Source: Picocystis sp. L7 | Lineage: Eukaryota; Chlorophyta; Picocystophyceae; Picocystales; Picocystaceae | DNA length: 64,000 bases | Assembly: GCA_020975725.1 (NCBI GenBank) | Contig: QXJR01000009.1 | Span: forward strand, 62,001 to 126,000 | Direction of reading: 5' to 3' | Shown: positions 50,137 through 59,947 of the stretch, piece by piece | Numbering within the stretch: the stretch's first letter is position 1 | Layout of the letters: every line of letters starts with the position of its first letter | Notes under the pieces: model-generated | Databases searched by the model: none | The model's input: only the letters and a program-made list of their open reading frames with translations | Told to the model about the DNA's origin: nothing | Program-made: the position numbers and the translations under genes

Positions 50137-52137
50137 ATGGACGAAGGACCCATGGCGACGGATCTGGAGGAACGAGTGCGCATCTACGTGGGCGGTCTGA
50201 CGCCCAACGTGACGTCCGAGCTCCTCGCGCGACGCTTCGAGCCGTTCGGCGAGGTGTCGGCGGTCCATGTGGCGCCGCCGAGCGCGCACGGGATGTGGCG
50301 CGGCTTCGGATTCGTCACGCTTCGTCCGCACAGCGAGAAGGAGCTGCGCAGGTGCCTCCTCGCCTACCACCATTGCAAGTGGATGGGTGGCACCATGCGC
50401 GTCCAGAAGGCCAAGCCGGACTTTCGCGAACGCCTGCGCCACGAGTGGGAAGAGGAGCGACGCGCACAAGACCAGGAAGACGCAGGCGAGGAGGTCGGAA
50501 CCACGTCCAAGACGGCGTCCAAGGGAAGGTTCCAGAAGCTGGTGGTGGCCGGAAGACGTCCTGGACAGCTCGTGGACACGACCGAAGCCTTCGGTCTGCG
50601 TCGAAGGCGTGTCCACTTTCGCGACGTCGAACCGCGTCCAGCCGATTGGGAATGTCCACCGCGTCCGCCAGACCTGCGCGTGTCGAAGCAGAGGAAGGCG
50701 TGGAAGAGTCTGGTGGATGCTGGATTGGCAGCGAACGGCCTGAGAGACGTCTCCTCCTCCAACTCCGAAGACGACGCAGGCGCCGTGTTGAACTTCGTGT
50801 CGGACGACGAAGAGGACGAAGGAAGGCGTCACCACGACCAAGCCCAAGCCCAGGACTTGGCACGATTCGATTCCGAAAGCGACGAAGAAATCGAAACCAA
50901 GGCACGTCAACCGAGGAAAGAGCCCAACGTGGCCAGTCCCAGTCGCAGGGAAGTCATCCAGGGGTTTACGGTGGGTCCATCCGACAGCGATGGTCCCGCA
51001 TCCGGAAGTGGGGAGTGTTCGGAGAGGTCGGTGAGCTCCATCGAAGAGTACATCCAAGCCATCCACAAATGCAATCCAGCAGGCGACGATATGTCCCCTG
51101 TCCATCAAGGAAGGAACTCTGTCGAAAGCAGCCTCGGAGAAGACGACGCCAGCGCGAGCTTGGACAGCAAAGACGTAAAACACGTTGCAGACCTCGAGGC
51201 CGTTGATCGCAGCAAGACAGATGGATCGGAGCAACAAATCAGGGTGAATGTAGCGGAAGAACAGCCCCTTGTACCGCATGCACGGGAAAGCCAAGCCAGG
51301 ATTTACGGACTCGATCGATTCAACGACTCTTCCTCGGCAGAGGAGGGCCGTGCGGGAGCAAAGAGCTCATCCCCTTCAGAAGAAGAAGCCAGCAGTGCTT
51401 CTATGGAAGGCACGGAGAACGAGGAGCTTGCCCGCGCCCTGGAAGAAGAGAGAGAAAAGCAGCGCAGCCTCCTGAAGCGCATCTATCCCAAAGAAGAGTC
51501 CAGGGTCCTTCACGCCCCCAAGGAAGCCAGCGTCTTCCGGCCGGTGGGCAGGTTCGATCCCACGAAATTTACCGCGAAGGAGCTTATGGAAAAGTTTCGT
51601 GTCCCCCAGCCCGCCAGGCCTACGGCAAGAGGAAAGAATAAAATACGGACCCCCCTGCCAGAAGGTAAGCCGGTTCAGGAGAAGGGCAAGGCGCCCACTG
51701 ACCCTGTCCTTCCTCTATCTGCTGCCCCTGCCTGGGACGCGTACCAGAAATCTTCCTGGACAGATTTGGTGGGCAGTTCTGGTGCGGTCGCATGGTCGTT
51801 TGCGGCGCCAACGAAGCAGTGGACTCCCGTCCCGCACAATGAAGAGGGCACCGAGAAGGACCCGCCGATCGAGACAAAGACGGATCCTTCAGACGGAGCA
51901 CACGATCCTCCATCGGCGATCCAACCACCGCAGGAGGTCTGCCCTTCTCCTGCGTCCGAGGATCGCACCCCACCTCCTGCCGCTTTGCCCCGTGGTCACA
52001 CTTTTGTGCGCACCCAAGACAAGGAAGTCTTGGAATCTGCTTGGGAGTCTCAGCGCGGCGCTTTGTTGGAAGACTTCAAGCGCAAACGAAGGGCAGCCTT
52101 GCGCGCCTTGCCCAAGCGTCGCCCTCGCCGTCTGTGA
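50137..52137 (+). CDS. NOL8-like nucleolar RRM protein
   Basis: About 666 aa from MDEGPMATD (MATDLEER at 50152 is possible). One N-terminal RRM: RNP2 RIYVGG at residues 15-20 and RNP1 RGFGFVTL at 55-62, followed by the diagnostic ELRRCLLAYHHCKWMGGTMRVQKAKPDFRERL, which matches nucleolar protein 8 (DLKKC...KWKGGTLQIQLAKESFLxRL). The rest is disordered and rich in acidic and Ser residues, as in NOL8, which acts in 60S ribosome biogenesis and rRNA processing. A second conserved block, AGRFDPTKFTAKEL-like (RFDPTKFTAKELME), lies near residue 475. AATAAA at 52171, 34 nt past the stop. One exon. Confidence 0.8.
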   Translation: MDEGPMATDLEERVRIYVGGLTPNVTSELLARRFEPFGEVSAVHVAPPSAHGMWRGFGFVTLRPHSEKELRRCLLAYHHCKWMGGTMRVQKAKPDFRERLRHEWEEERRAQDQEDAGEEVGTTSKTASKGRFQKLVVAGRRPGQLVDTTEAFGLRRRRVHFRDVEPRPADWECPPRPPDLRVSKQRKAWKSLVDAGLAANGLRDVSSSNSEDDAGAVLNFVSDDEEDEGRRHHDQAQAQDLARFDSESDEEIETKARQPRKEPNVASPSRREVIQGFTVGPSDSDGPASGSGECSERSVSSIEEYIQAIHKCNPAGDDMSPVHQGRNSVESSLGEDDASASLDSKDVKHVADLEAVDRSKTDGSEQQIRVNVAEEQPLVPHARESQARIYGLDRFNDSSSAEEGRAGAKSSSPSEEEASSASMEGTENEELARALEEEREKQRSLLKRIYPKEESRVLHAPKEASVFRPVGRFDPTKFTAKELMEKFRVPQPARPTARGKNKIRTPLPEGKPVQEKGKAPTDPVLPLSAAPAWDAYQKSSWTDLVGSSGAVAWSFAAPTKQWTPVPHNEEGTEKDPPIETKTDPSDGAHDPPSAIQPPQEVCPSPASEDRTPPPAALPRGHTFVRTQDKEVLESAWESQRGALLEDFKRKRRAALRALPKRRPRRL

Positions 52138-52830
52138 GGTTTGGAGTCTGTTCAATCGACTGGAAGCATCAATAAAGAATTCATCGGCACAAGGCATCGC
52201 CACGCCCTTTCTTGCTGGGGGATGGTTTCCACGTTCACCATCCCTCCTGGGTTGATTTCCTTCCAGGGTCTTGTTCCTGTTTCTCAACCGGTTCCCACGT
52301 ACCCTTCCATGCATCGCATCCCGTGCATGACCTTCCTTGGGCTGGAGGAACCAGGATCCATCCGGTGTTGGCTTTGGGGAAGATGGACCCTGTCCTGGAA
52401 ACCCGGACCGGGTCGAAAGACCGTGTGGATCGCTGTATTTGAGCGGTCCTTCGATGCATGGCTGGAGCGTGGACGGGCTCCCCCTTCCTCGTTCGCCCTT
52501 GTTCGTTCGGGACGATCGCGTGTCCCGTCCTCTATGGACGAGAGGGGCGGATCGATTCCGTGGCTCGCAGAGGAGGTCCCCGATCGCCCAATCCGCGGAC
52601 CCCGTCCCTGATTGGTCGAGCCCCGAGCGGATCCTGGGGTCCGATCGAACCCCTTTCGAAGGCAGGTTCCCCGATCGAGCTCTTCCTTTCGAACCCGACG
52701 ACGTCCCCGGTTCCAAAGGGTTCTCCTTCGGGTTCGAGATTCGGTTGGGAGGATCTCCTCGCCGACCAGGACGAGAACTTGGCCTGCGCTCTTGCCGACG
52801 CGCGCGCACTTCACGTCTCCTCACGTCGCC
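52138..52830 (+). promoter_or_regulatory. Lhca promoter region
   Basis: GC-rich leader. TTCGAACCCG at 52688 and CGGGTTCGAG at 52729 lie 95-145 bp upstream of the ATG in opposite orientations; CGAACCCCTTTCGAAGG is at about 52646. NOL8 polyadenylation is near 52171. Confidence 0.55.
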
Positions 52831-53830
52831 ATGGCTGCCGCCACTGCTCCCAGGTGCGTGCACACGACCTCGTCCGAACCCCGTGGACGCCAACCAGGAC
52901 CGAAAAGAATGGGAACGCGAAGCGAACCCAAGCGTAGGACGACCGAGGTGGATGGACGCGTGCACGAAGGAAGAATGAGGCTGCGGAAAGATGGCGCGTT
53001 GGAGCGGCCAGGCGATCGCGACGACGTGCGACGGATCCGATCGGGAACCGTTGTGCTGCGAAAAGACCGAGGAAGGAGGGTAAGCTGACGTTTCGCTCGT
53101 GGGAAGCAGCATGTCCCTTCGCAAGCCAGCCTTCGTCGGCCAGAAGGTGAGGTCCGTCTCCCGCGGTGCGAACGCGACACGTGCGCCTGTGTCCGTTCGC
53201 GCGTCTGCCGATCGCCCGTTGTGGCTCCCAGGATCCAACCCTCCGGATCACTTGGATGGTTCTCTGGTGGGTGATTACGGATTCGATCCTTTGAAGCTCG
53301 GATCCGATCCATGGACCCTGTACTGGATGCAGCAAGCCGAGCTGCAGAACGCACGTTGGGCCATGCTCGGTGTGGTGGGCATCCTGGTTCCGGAGCTGAT
53401 GACCAAGGCCGGCATTCTCGATGCACCCATGTGGACCGAGGCCGGCTCGCAGGAGTACTTTGCATCTCCGGTTGCACTCACCATCGTTCAGTTCTACCTG
53501 TTTGCTTGGGTGGAAGGACGCCGTTGGCAAGACATCTTGAAGCCTGGCTCCGTGAGCGAAGATCCCATCTTCAAGGGTCGTGGCTTTGTGTGCACAGGCA
53601 AGGACGTCGGTTATCCGGGTGGCAAGTGGTTCGATCCCTTGGGCATGGCTACGCCGGATCAGGAGGCCAAGCTTCGCTTGAAGGAGATCAAGAACGGCCG
53701 GTTGGCCATGCTTGCCTTTTTGGGTTTCCTTGTCCAGGCCAATGTTACGGGCAAGGGTCCGGTGGACAACTTGTTGGATCACTTGTCCAATCCTGGCAAG
53801 GTGACTTTCTTTTCCAACATCGGTTGGTAA
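52831..53830 (+). CDS. Photosystem I light-harvesting chlorophyll a/b protein (Lhca, Lhca4-like), two exons: 52831-52853 and 53110-53830
   Basis: 247 aa spliced. A 23-nt first exon (MAAATAP + AG) joins through a 256-bp intron (GTGCGT...AAGCAG, GCTGAC 20 nt before the acceptor) to SMSLRKPAFVGQKVRSV, together a chloroplast transit peptide. The mature protein starts near RASADRPLWLPGSNPPDHLDGSLVGDYGFDP. Helix B motif ELQNARWAMLG, the middle helix with EGRRWQD, and EIKNGRLAMLAFLGF are present, ending TGKGPVDNLLDHLSNP. The site that is His in most LHCs is Asn88, as in Lhca3 and Lhca4 of plants, the residue tied to far-red (low-energy) chlorophylls. VGYPGGKWFDPLG supports an Lhca of the Lhca2/4 branch. 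It binds chlorophyll a/b at the rim of PSI. Confidence 0.93.
52854..53109 (+). other. Lhca intron
   Basis: 256 bp, GTGCGT...AAGCAG, phase 2, GCTGAC 20 nt before exon 2. The longest intron found. Confidence 0.8.
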
Positions 53831-54135
53831 ATGGCGTATCCATACGAATAATTCTCTTGGTTGCTACATCCAACCGCGCCTCCTCCATCTCCACCTCCTC
53901 TCCTGCGCGTGCGATCAACCCTCCGCGTGCACGGAACTCCCTTCCACGAGCTCGCTTCATGGTTCAGGATGGGGTCTCCTTGCCTGCTTGTGCTCCCCAA
54001 ACCAACCACCCACACACACAAGCACGTGTGGTGCCTGTGGTGGTGTGGAGAACCAACCTTCGACGTGCCAGAGGCGCATGAGAACGTCGCATTCGACGTG
54101 GCACGCCGTTCGATCGATCGCCACCAAGCAGGACG
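53831..54135. other. Gap between Lhca and PRP2
   Basis: 3' UTR of Lhca and promoter of PRP2. No clear element and no supported exon. Confidence 0.4.
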
Positions 54136-56781
54136 ATGGCCGAAGACCAGGACCGAGCGGAGAAGGAAGCCTTCGAGGCGCGCCTGCGCGCCAAGGACGA
54201 GGCGAACACCAAGAAGACAGGAGCCGGAAGGAAGGAACCGGAGAAGGAGGCGCAGGAACGATGGAAACATGCGTCGAGACAAGAGAAAGAGAGCATGATG
54301 CCCATGCTGCGTGACGTGTCCAGGCAGGAATACCTCAAGAAGCGAGAGAAGCAGAAAATCGAAGACTTGAGAGCCGAAATCCAAGACGAAGAGTACCTCT
54401 TCCAAGGCGTGGACATGACAACCAAAGAGGTAGAGAACCTGGAGTACAAGAAGAAACTGCTGAGATTGGCTGAAGAACGCATGCGCGAAGTCGATCAGGA
54501 GGACAGATACCGCATGCCAGACGCGTACGACGACCTCGGAAAGGAAAGGCAAGACAAGAGGTATGCAGCGGCCATGGAAAGGTACCAAGAGAGAGACATG
54601 GAGGGCAAGGCCGGGAGAGATAAACGAGAAGATTGGGAAGCCTACCAGGCTCAAAAAGCCGAGATGAGATACGGAGCAAGGGAAAAGAAGGGAAAACAGC
54701 CCGAATACAATTTCGTCTTCGAAGACCAGATCGATTTCATCAAAGACGAACTCCTGGCCGGGGACGTGTTCCAAGACCCTGGGAAGCCCACGGAAGGGGA
54801 GCAGGCCAAGACAGAACACGAACTCATGCTAGAAGATAGGAAGCGCCTGCCTATCTACCCCTACAGAGAAGAGCTCCTGCAGGCCCTGGAACAGTACCAG
54901 GTCATCATTATCGTAGGCGAAACTGGAAGTGGAAAAACCACGCAAATCCCCCAGTATCTCTACGAGGCAGGGTATGGAAAGCGAGGAATGGTCGGTTGCA
55001 CGCAGCCTAGGAGAGTGGCAGCCATGAGCGTGGCTGCTAGAGTGGCACACGAGATGGACATCAAGCTGGGAAGAGAGGTGGGCTACAGCATCCGGTTCGA
55101 GGATTGCACCTCGGAGAAGACGTCCATCAAGTACATGACCGATGGTATGCTTCTAAGAGAATTCTTGAACGAGCCTGACCTGGGCATGTACAGTGCCATG
55201 ATGGTGGACGAGGCTCACGAACGCACGCTGCACACAGATGTCTTGTTTGGGCTCGTGAAGGACATTGCCAGGTATCGACCAGACCTGAAGTTGCTGATAA
55301 GCAGTGCCACCCTGGATGCCGAGAAGTTCAGTGAGTATTTTGACAATGCCCCGATCTTCAGGATACCGGGAAGGCGTTATCCTGTCGACATCATGTACAC
55401 CAAGGCCCCGGAAGCTGACTACCTGGATGCGGCTGTTGTGACGGTGCTGCAAATTCATGTCACCCAACCGGACGGGGATGTCCTGGTTTTCCTGACCGGC
55501 CAGGAAGAGATTGAAACTGCAGAGGAAATCCTTCGTCAGAGGACCAAAGGTCTCGGCTCCAAGATCAAGGAGCTTGTTATTTGCCCCATTTACTCTACGT
55601 TGCCCCCGGACATGCAGGCCAAAATCTTCGAACCGACACCTAAAGGGGCGAGGAAGGTGGTGTTAGCTACCAACATCGCAGAAACAAGTCTTACTATCGA
55701 TGGCATCAGGTATGTCATCGATCCTGGATTCTGCAAGCAGAAAGCATACAACCCAAGGACGGGTATGGAGTCTTTGGTGGTGACCCCTGTCTCCAGGGCC
55801 TCCTCGCTTCAGCGCGCAGGCAGAGCTGGTCGTACAGCGCCAGGAAAATGCTTCAGGCTATTTACGGCGTGGAGCTACAAAAACGAACTGGAAGACAACA
55901 CCATTCCAGAGATTCAGAGGACGAACCTGGGGAACGTTGTTCTGATGCTCAAGAGCCTGGGAATCAACGACTTGATCAACTTTGACTTCATGGACCCTCC
56001 ACCAGCCGAAACCTTGCTCCGCGCGTTGGAACAGCTTTACGCTCTAGGCGCGCTGAACGACCGCGGTGAGCTGACCAAATTAGGCCGCCGAATGGCAGAA
56101 TTTCCACTGGATCCAATGCTCAGCAAAATGCTGCTTGCGAGTGAGAAGTACAAGTGCACCGAGGAAATCGCCACGATCTGCAGCATGCTGAGCGTAGGGA
56201 ATGCGATCTTCTATAGGCCGAAGGACAAAGGTGTTCACGCCGACAATGCAAAGGCGAACTTCTACCGGGGGGAGGTGGGCGATCACATCGCGCTGATGCA
56301 CGTGTACAATGCATGGGCCGAGACCAACTACAGCACGCAATGGTGCTTTGAGAACTTCGTGCAGTTCCGCAGCATGAAGAGGGCGCGTGATATCAGGGAC
56401 CAGATCGTTTCTTTGATGGAACGGGTGGAGATAGAGATGACCAGCAACCCTCTCGAGTTGGAAAACATAAGCAAGGCTATCACTGCAGGATATTTCTACC
56501 ACACGGCCAAGCTTCAGAAAACGGGTTCTTATCGCACCATCAAAAACCCCCAGACAGTGTACATCCATCCTTCGTCCGGCCTGGCAAAGACGCCTCCCAA
56601 GTGGGTGGTTTACTTTGAGCTCGTGGAGACTTCGAAGGAGTATATGCGTCAGGTCATAGAGATCAAGCCAGATTGGTTGTTTGAAATCGCTCCCCATTTT
56701 TACAAACGCAAGGAGCTGGATGACAGGCCCTCGGAAAGGATGCCAATCCAGAGAGGTCGTGCGGCCATGCCGACGGCTTGA
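54136..56781 (+). CDS. DHX16: Pre-mRNA splicing DEAH-box ATPase PRP2 (DHX16)
   Basis: 881 aa. Walker [10 protein letters not shown] at residues 261-269, [21 protein letters not shown] at 358-361, [30 protein letters not shown] and [17 protein letters not shown], then the HA2/WH and OB-fold C-terminus. The N-terminal part ([17 protein letters not shown]..., [39 protein letters not shown]) matches DHX16/Prp2, which remodels the activated spliceosome before the first transesterification. Human DHX16 is about 1041 aa, so this copy lacks roughly the first 150 residues, or they sit in an exon I could not find upstream. AATAAA at 56818, 37 nt past the stop. SF3B3, a partner complex, lies in the same window. 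Confidence 0.95.
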   Translation: MAEDQDRAEKEAFEARLRAKDEANTKKTGAGRKEPEKEAQERWKHASRQEKESMMPMLRDVSRQEYLKKREKQKIEDLRAEIQDEEYLFQGVDMTTKEVENLEYKKKLLRLAEERMREVDQEDRYRMPDAYDDLGKERQDKRYAAAMERYQERDMEGKAGRDKREDWEAYQAQKAEMRYGAREKKGKQPEYNFVFEDQIDFIKDELLAGDVFQDPGKPTEGEQAKTEHELMLEDRKRLPIYPYREELLQALEQYQVIIIVGETGSGKTTQIPQYLYEAGYGKRGMVGCTQPRRVAAMSVAARVAHEMDIKLGREVGYSIRFEDCTSEKTSIKYMTDGMLLREFLNEPDLGMYSAMMVDEAHERTLHTDVLFGLVKDIARYRPDLKLLISSATLDAEKFSEYFDNAPIFRIPGRRYPVDIMYTKAPEADYLDAAVVTVLQIHVTQPDGDVLVFLTGQEEIETAEEILRQRTKGLGSKIKELVICPIYSTLPPDMQAKIFEPTPKGARKVVLATNIAETSLTIDGIRYVIDPGFCKQKAYNPRTGMESLVVTPVSRASSLQRAGRAGRTAPGKCFRLFTAWSYKNELEDNTIPEIQRTNLGNVVLMLKSLGINDLINFDFMDPPPAETLLRALEQLYALGALNDRGELTKLGRRMAEFPLDPMLSKMLLASEKYKCTEEIATICSMLSVGNAIFYRPKDKGVHADNAKANFYRGEVGDHIALMHVYNAWAETNYSTQWCFENFVQFRSMKRARDIRDQIVSLMERVEIEMTSNPLELENISKAITAGYFYHTAKLQKTGSYRTIKNPQTVYIHPSSGLAKTPPKWVVYFELVETSKEYMRQVIEIKPDWLFEIAPHFYKRKELDDRPSERMPIQRGRAAMPTA

Positions 56782-57321
56782 ATCGCATGCGAAGAGCTTT
56801 AAGTGCGAATCGACGAAAATAAACGCACAGATTTTCCACAGAATTGCAGGCGATCGCGCCCCTTCTATCCGGCGGGTCTCTTGACCCTCTTCCATCCTGT
56901 TCCTATGGAGGGAGGCGGTACCTTCGTTGGACAGATATGTCACTGGCATCCGACCTTCCTGTTTTTGGCTCTTCGGGATGGAGGCACGGCATGGTTGATG
57001 GTCAGCATCTTCCTTTCATGCAGAGATGGAGGTGGATCCATGGACTGGTGCCTTCATGTGCTTGGCTGGACCCCCATGTGACCCCATTGGCTCCATCCAT
57101 TCCCTCGGGAAAGACGAGGTCCCATTCGGCCACCACAACGTCCTCTGCACGTCCATCCCTCGACGCGACGACCCACCCGACCCATTTCCCTTTTTCGGGT
57201 CCGATTCACGCCGATGTGCGTCGAGGACGGGTTCCGGACCGACCCCCGTTTCGATCGAAATCTTTTCCCCGAGATATCGATATCTACACCGGTGTATCGA
57301 TCCACGGCGTCGAAGGCATCG
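56782..57321 (+). promoter_or_regulatory. Promoter of the membrane-anchored protein gene
   Basis: After the PRP2 polyadenylation signal the region is GC-rich. TTTCGATCGAAATC at about 57255 and TTTTTCGGGTCCG near 57198 resemble the recurrent motif. No gene. Confidence 0.4.
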
Positions 57322-58677
57322 ATGGCAGGTGCGCCACGTCCATGTCCGTGCGCCAAATGCGCACACGCGAGCTACGTGGCGATGGAAACCGCCTCTTGGA
57401 AGCGCAGGAAGGTCGCCTACGCCGCCTTGGCGACGACCTTCGTGGTGGGAACCAGCCTGTACGTCGTCCGACGCGCGTACAAGTCGCGCGCGTGGGCCGA
57501 CGCCGAAGCGTCGTGGGGACGCATCCGAAGAGCGGTGTCGCAAGGCAGTCGAGCCGCAGCAGACGTGGCCGAAACCGCGGCCACGGTCGCTCAGGAAGCC
57601 AGGGAATACGTGCAAGGCAACGCCGACGCGTTGCCAGCGAGCTTGAAGCAATGCCTGCGGCTGGTGCAGGAAGAAGACGTCCAAAACAGCCTTCGTCATG
57701 GCTTCTTTCAATGGTGGTCGCGATGCGCGCAAGGATCGAACCCAGACCGAAACGGGAAGAGAAGCGATTCCGAAGAGGGAGGAGGTGCTGATCCCGCGAA
57801 CACGGCCAAAGGATTCGTCGAAACCGTGTTGGACCGGATCTTCTCGGAGGAAGGAGCGAACGTCGTCTCCGTGGTGCTCGGCAAAGTCGCAGCCGATGCG
57901 GTGAAGGCACTCGCCGATCCACGAACGAAACAGGGAACAGGTCGAAAGGAAGCAGGCGAAGGGAACGCGGAAGCGTGCATGAGGTTGATGGCGTCCGAGA
58001 AGGGACGAAAGGTCCTCTCCGAAGTCGTCACCACGTTCACGATCAGCGCTGTGTCCGTGTACATGCAAAGGACTTCGCACTTGAATTATTTCGATCGATT
58101 GGCGGATGCCATCTCGACCCCCGCGCACAAGGAGGTGGTGCGAGAATTGGCCGGGACAGTCTGTCGTGAGAGTGTGGCCGCATTCGTACGTACCAACAGG
58201 GAGATTCCTGGAGAAGACACTCCACCAGGACCCGCCACACCCGAACGCACCACCGCTCCTCGCAGGTTGTACGCAGCCATGGAGAGCCCAAGCTGGGATG
58301 GAGAGTTTGCACCAAGCAATGGCACGGAGGATGGGAGGCGGGCTGCGCCGTCCAGAAGCCCAATCGTCCACGGTCCAGGGGGGCAGGATGCCAAGTACCT
58401 CCGTGTTCTTCTTTCCGCCATCCGAGAGCCAGAGGTCCGCAGCATCGTGCGAGAAGTCGCTGGAACCATGAGCGCAGAAGCAACTAGGTCCTTTATTCAA
58501 GAGTGCTGGCCGTCGAGGCGGTCAAACACCAAGCCTGTAGGGAGGGTCACGTTAGAAGGATGCGCGACGGCAGCATCGCTGGCAACGCAGGCATTCGTTG
58601 CCGTGCTGCTGCTCGTGGTTTTGTGCATGTTGGGCGTGCACACATGGACCCAGCGGGGGCACGCGGCGGGCACTTAG
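57322..58677 (+). CDS. Two-pass membrane-anchored protein of unknown function
   Basis: 451 aa from MAGAPRPCPC, or 431 aa from METASWKRR (57382). A hydrophobic segment with flanking Arg/Lys (KVAYAALATTFVVGTSLYVVRR) near residues 27-49 and another at the C-terminus (FVAVLLLVVLCMLGV) suggest an N-terminal and a C-terminal anchor. Between them lie helical segments rich in Ala and Glu, then a predicted soluble part that repeats the pattern AG-x-(M/V)-S/C-R/A-E-(S/A)-V/T (REVAGTMSAEATRSF and RELAGTVCRESVAAF), resembling a plant-wide family of short-helix-repeat membrane proteins whose function I cannot name. Convergent with RecA, 106 bp apart. Confidence 0.65.
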   Translation: MAGAPRPCPCAKCAHASYVAMETASWKRRKVAYAALATTFVVGTSLYVVRRAYKSRAWADAEASWGRIRRAVSQGSRAAADVAETAATVAQEAREYVQGNADALPASLKQCLRLVQEEDVQNSLRHGFFQWWSRCAQGSNPDRNGKRSDSEEGGGADPANTAKGFVETVLDRIFSEEGANVVSVVLGKVAADAVKALADPRTKQGTGRKEAGEGNAEACMRLMASEKGRKVLSEVVTTFTISAVSVYMQRTSHLNYFDRLADAISTPAHKEVVRELAGTVCRESVAAFVRTNREIPGEDTPPGPATPERTTAPRRLYAAMESPSWDGEFAPSNGTEDGRRAAPSRSPIVHGPGGQDAKYLRVLLSAIREPEVRSIVREVAGTMSAEATRSFIQECWPSRRSNTKPVGRVTLEGCATAASLATQAFVAVLLLVVLCMLGVHTWTQRGHAAGT

Positions 58678-58783
58678 CCCCGCCCTGCGTATGCAGGACA
58701 GAGGAGGCACGAAGCTGTTGCGATAGCACAGCCCGTGACATAGGTGCGTGAATGGTGAGGTACCCAAAGTTCTCTTGTTCGAC
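58678..58783. other. Short convergent gap
   Basis: 106 bp between the stops of the membrane-anchored protein and RecA. Confidence 0.5.
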
Positions 58784-59947
58784 CTATCCTTCGCTGGCGC
58801 TCGCTTCCGAGTCGTCGTCCCCTTGGTAGTTGTACAGTCCAGACAGCTCCGGCATTCCCGCTCGGATTTTCTTCTCTAGTTCTGCTGCAAAGTCTGGGTT
58901 ATCTCTGAGGTATGCCTTTGCCTTGTCCTTGCCCTGTGCAAAGTTGTTCCCTTCCTTGCTCCACCAGGACCCGTTCCTTTCCAACAGCCGCAGTTTTCGT
59001 CCAAGATCCAGCATCTCCGCCTCCCTGGAGATCCCCTTCCCAAACTCGATCTCCAGCTCCACGGTCTTGAAGGGGGGCGCCATCTTATTCTTCGCCACCT
59101 TCACCTTGACGAAGTTCCCCACCACCTCGTCTCCTTGTTTCATGGATCCTGTCCTTCGAATGTCCAGGCGCACGCTGGCGTAGTACTTGAGCGCCTTGCC
59201 ACCACTGGTGATTTCTTGCGGAGCGCCGAATCCACCGAATCCTCCGATTTTGTTCCGGACTTGGTTGACGAAGAGCAGCGTGCATTCCGTGGCGGCCAAG
59301 GCATGGGAGATCTTGCGCAAGGCTTGGGACATCAGCCTGGCTTGCATGGCGACGTGCGGATCTCCCACCTCTCCTTCCAATTCCGCCTGCGGCACGAGCG
59401 CGGCGACGCTGTCCACGATGACCAGGTCCACTCCGGCGCTGCGCACCAGTGCGTCCACGACGGCGAGCGCCTGTTCTCCGCTGTCCGGTTGGGACAGGAG
59501 CAGCTCGTCGCAGTTGCATCCCACTTGCTTGGCGTAATGCAGGTCGAGTGCGTGTTCCGCATCGACGAAGGCGACGGTACCGCCTCGCTTCTGCACTTGG
59601 GCCGCGTGGTGCAGCGCGAGCGTCGTCTTTCCGCTGGCTTCCGGTCCGAACACTTCCACGACGCGTCCTCGTGGGAGTCCTCCCACGCCCAACGCCGCGT
59701 CCAAGAGCAAGGAACCCGTCGACACGCTCGACACGCGCGGCAGAGGTGCGTCTCCCGCGCGCATCACCGCACCTGCGCCGAAGGAGGCGCGCAGGCGTCG
59801 CAAGGCTTCTTCGAGTGCGCCCTTGCGTTCCTCCGAGGCCAGGCTGATCCCTTCCTCGACGGACACGGCGGTCCTGACGGCCGCATCCGCACGCGTGGCG
59901 GCCGTGGCACGCGCAGCACGCAGCAATGCGCGTGTCGTCGTCGGCAT
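58784..59947 (-). CDS. recA: RecA recombinase, organelle-targeted
   Basis: 387 aa. Begins [25 protein letters not shown], an Arg/Ala/Thr-rich presequence. Core: [55 protein letters not shown] with Walker A at residues 101-108, the MAW-like helix, [22 protein letters not shown] (Walker B), and the L2 loop [29 protein letters not shown]. The C-terminus ends with a short acidic tail, as in bacterial RecA. It catalyses strand exchange in organelle DNA repair; which organelle is not decidable. The ATG at 59947 is the first in frame before the core. One exon. Confidence 0.94.
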   Translation of the reverse strand: MPTTTRALLRAARATAATRADAAVRTAVSVEEGISLASEERKGALEEALRRLRASFGAGAVMRAGDAPLPRVSSVSTGSLLLDAALGVGGLPRGRVVEVFGPEASGKTTLALHHAAQVQKRGGTVAFVDAEHALDLHYAKQVGCNCDELLLSQPDSGEQALAVVDALVRSAGVDLVIVDSVAALVPQAELEGEVGDPHVAMQARLMSQALRKISHALAATECTLLFVNQVRNKIGGFGGFGAPQEITSGGKALKYYASVRLDIRRTGSMKQGDEVVGNFVKVKVAKNKMAPPFKTVELEIEFGKGISREAEMLDLGRKLRLLERNGSWWSKEGNNFAQGKDKAKAYLRDNPDFAAELEKKIRAGMPELSGLYNYQGDDDSEASASEG

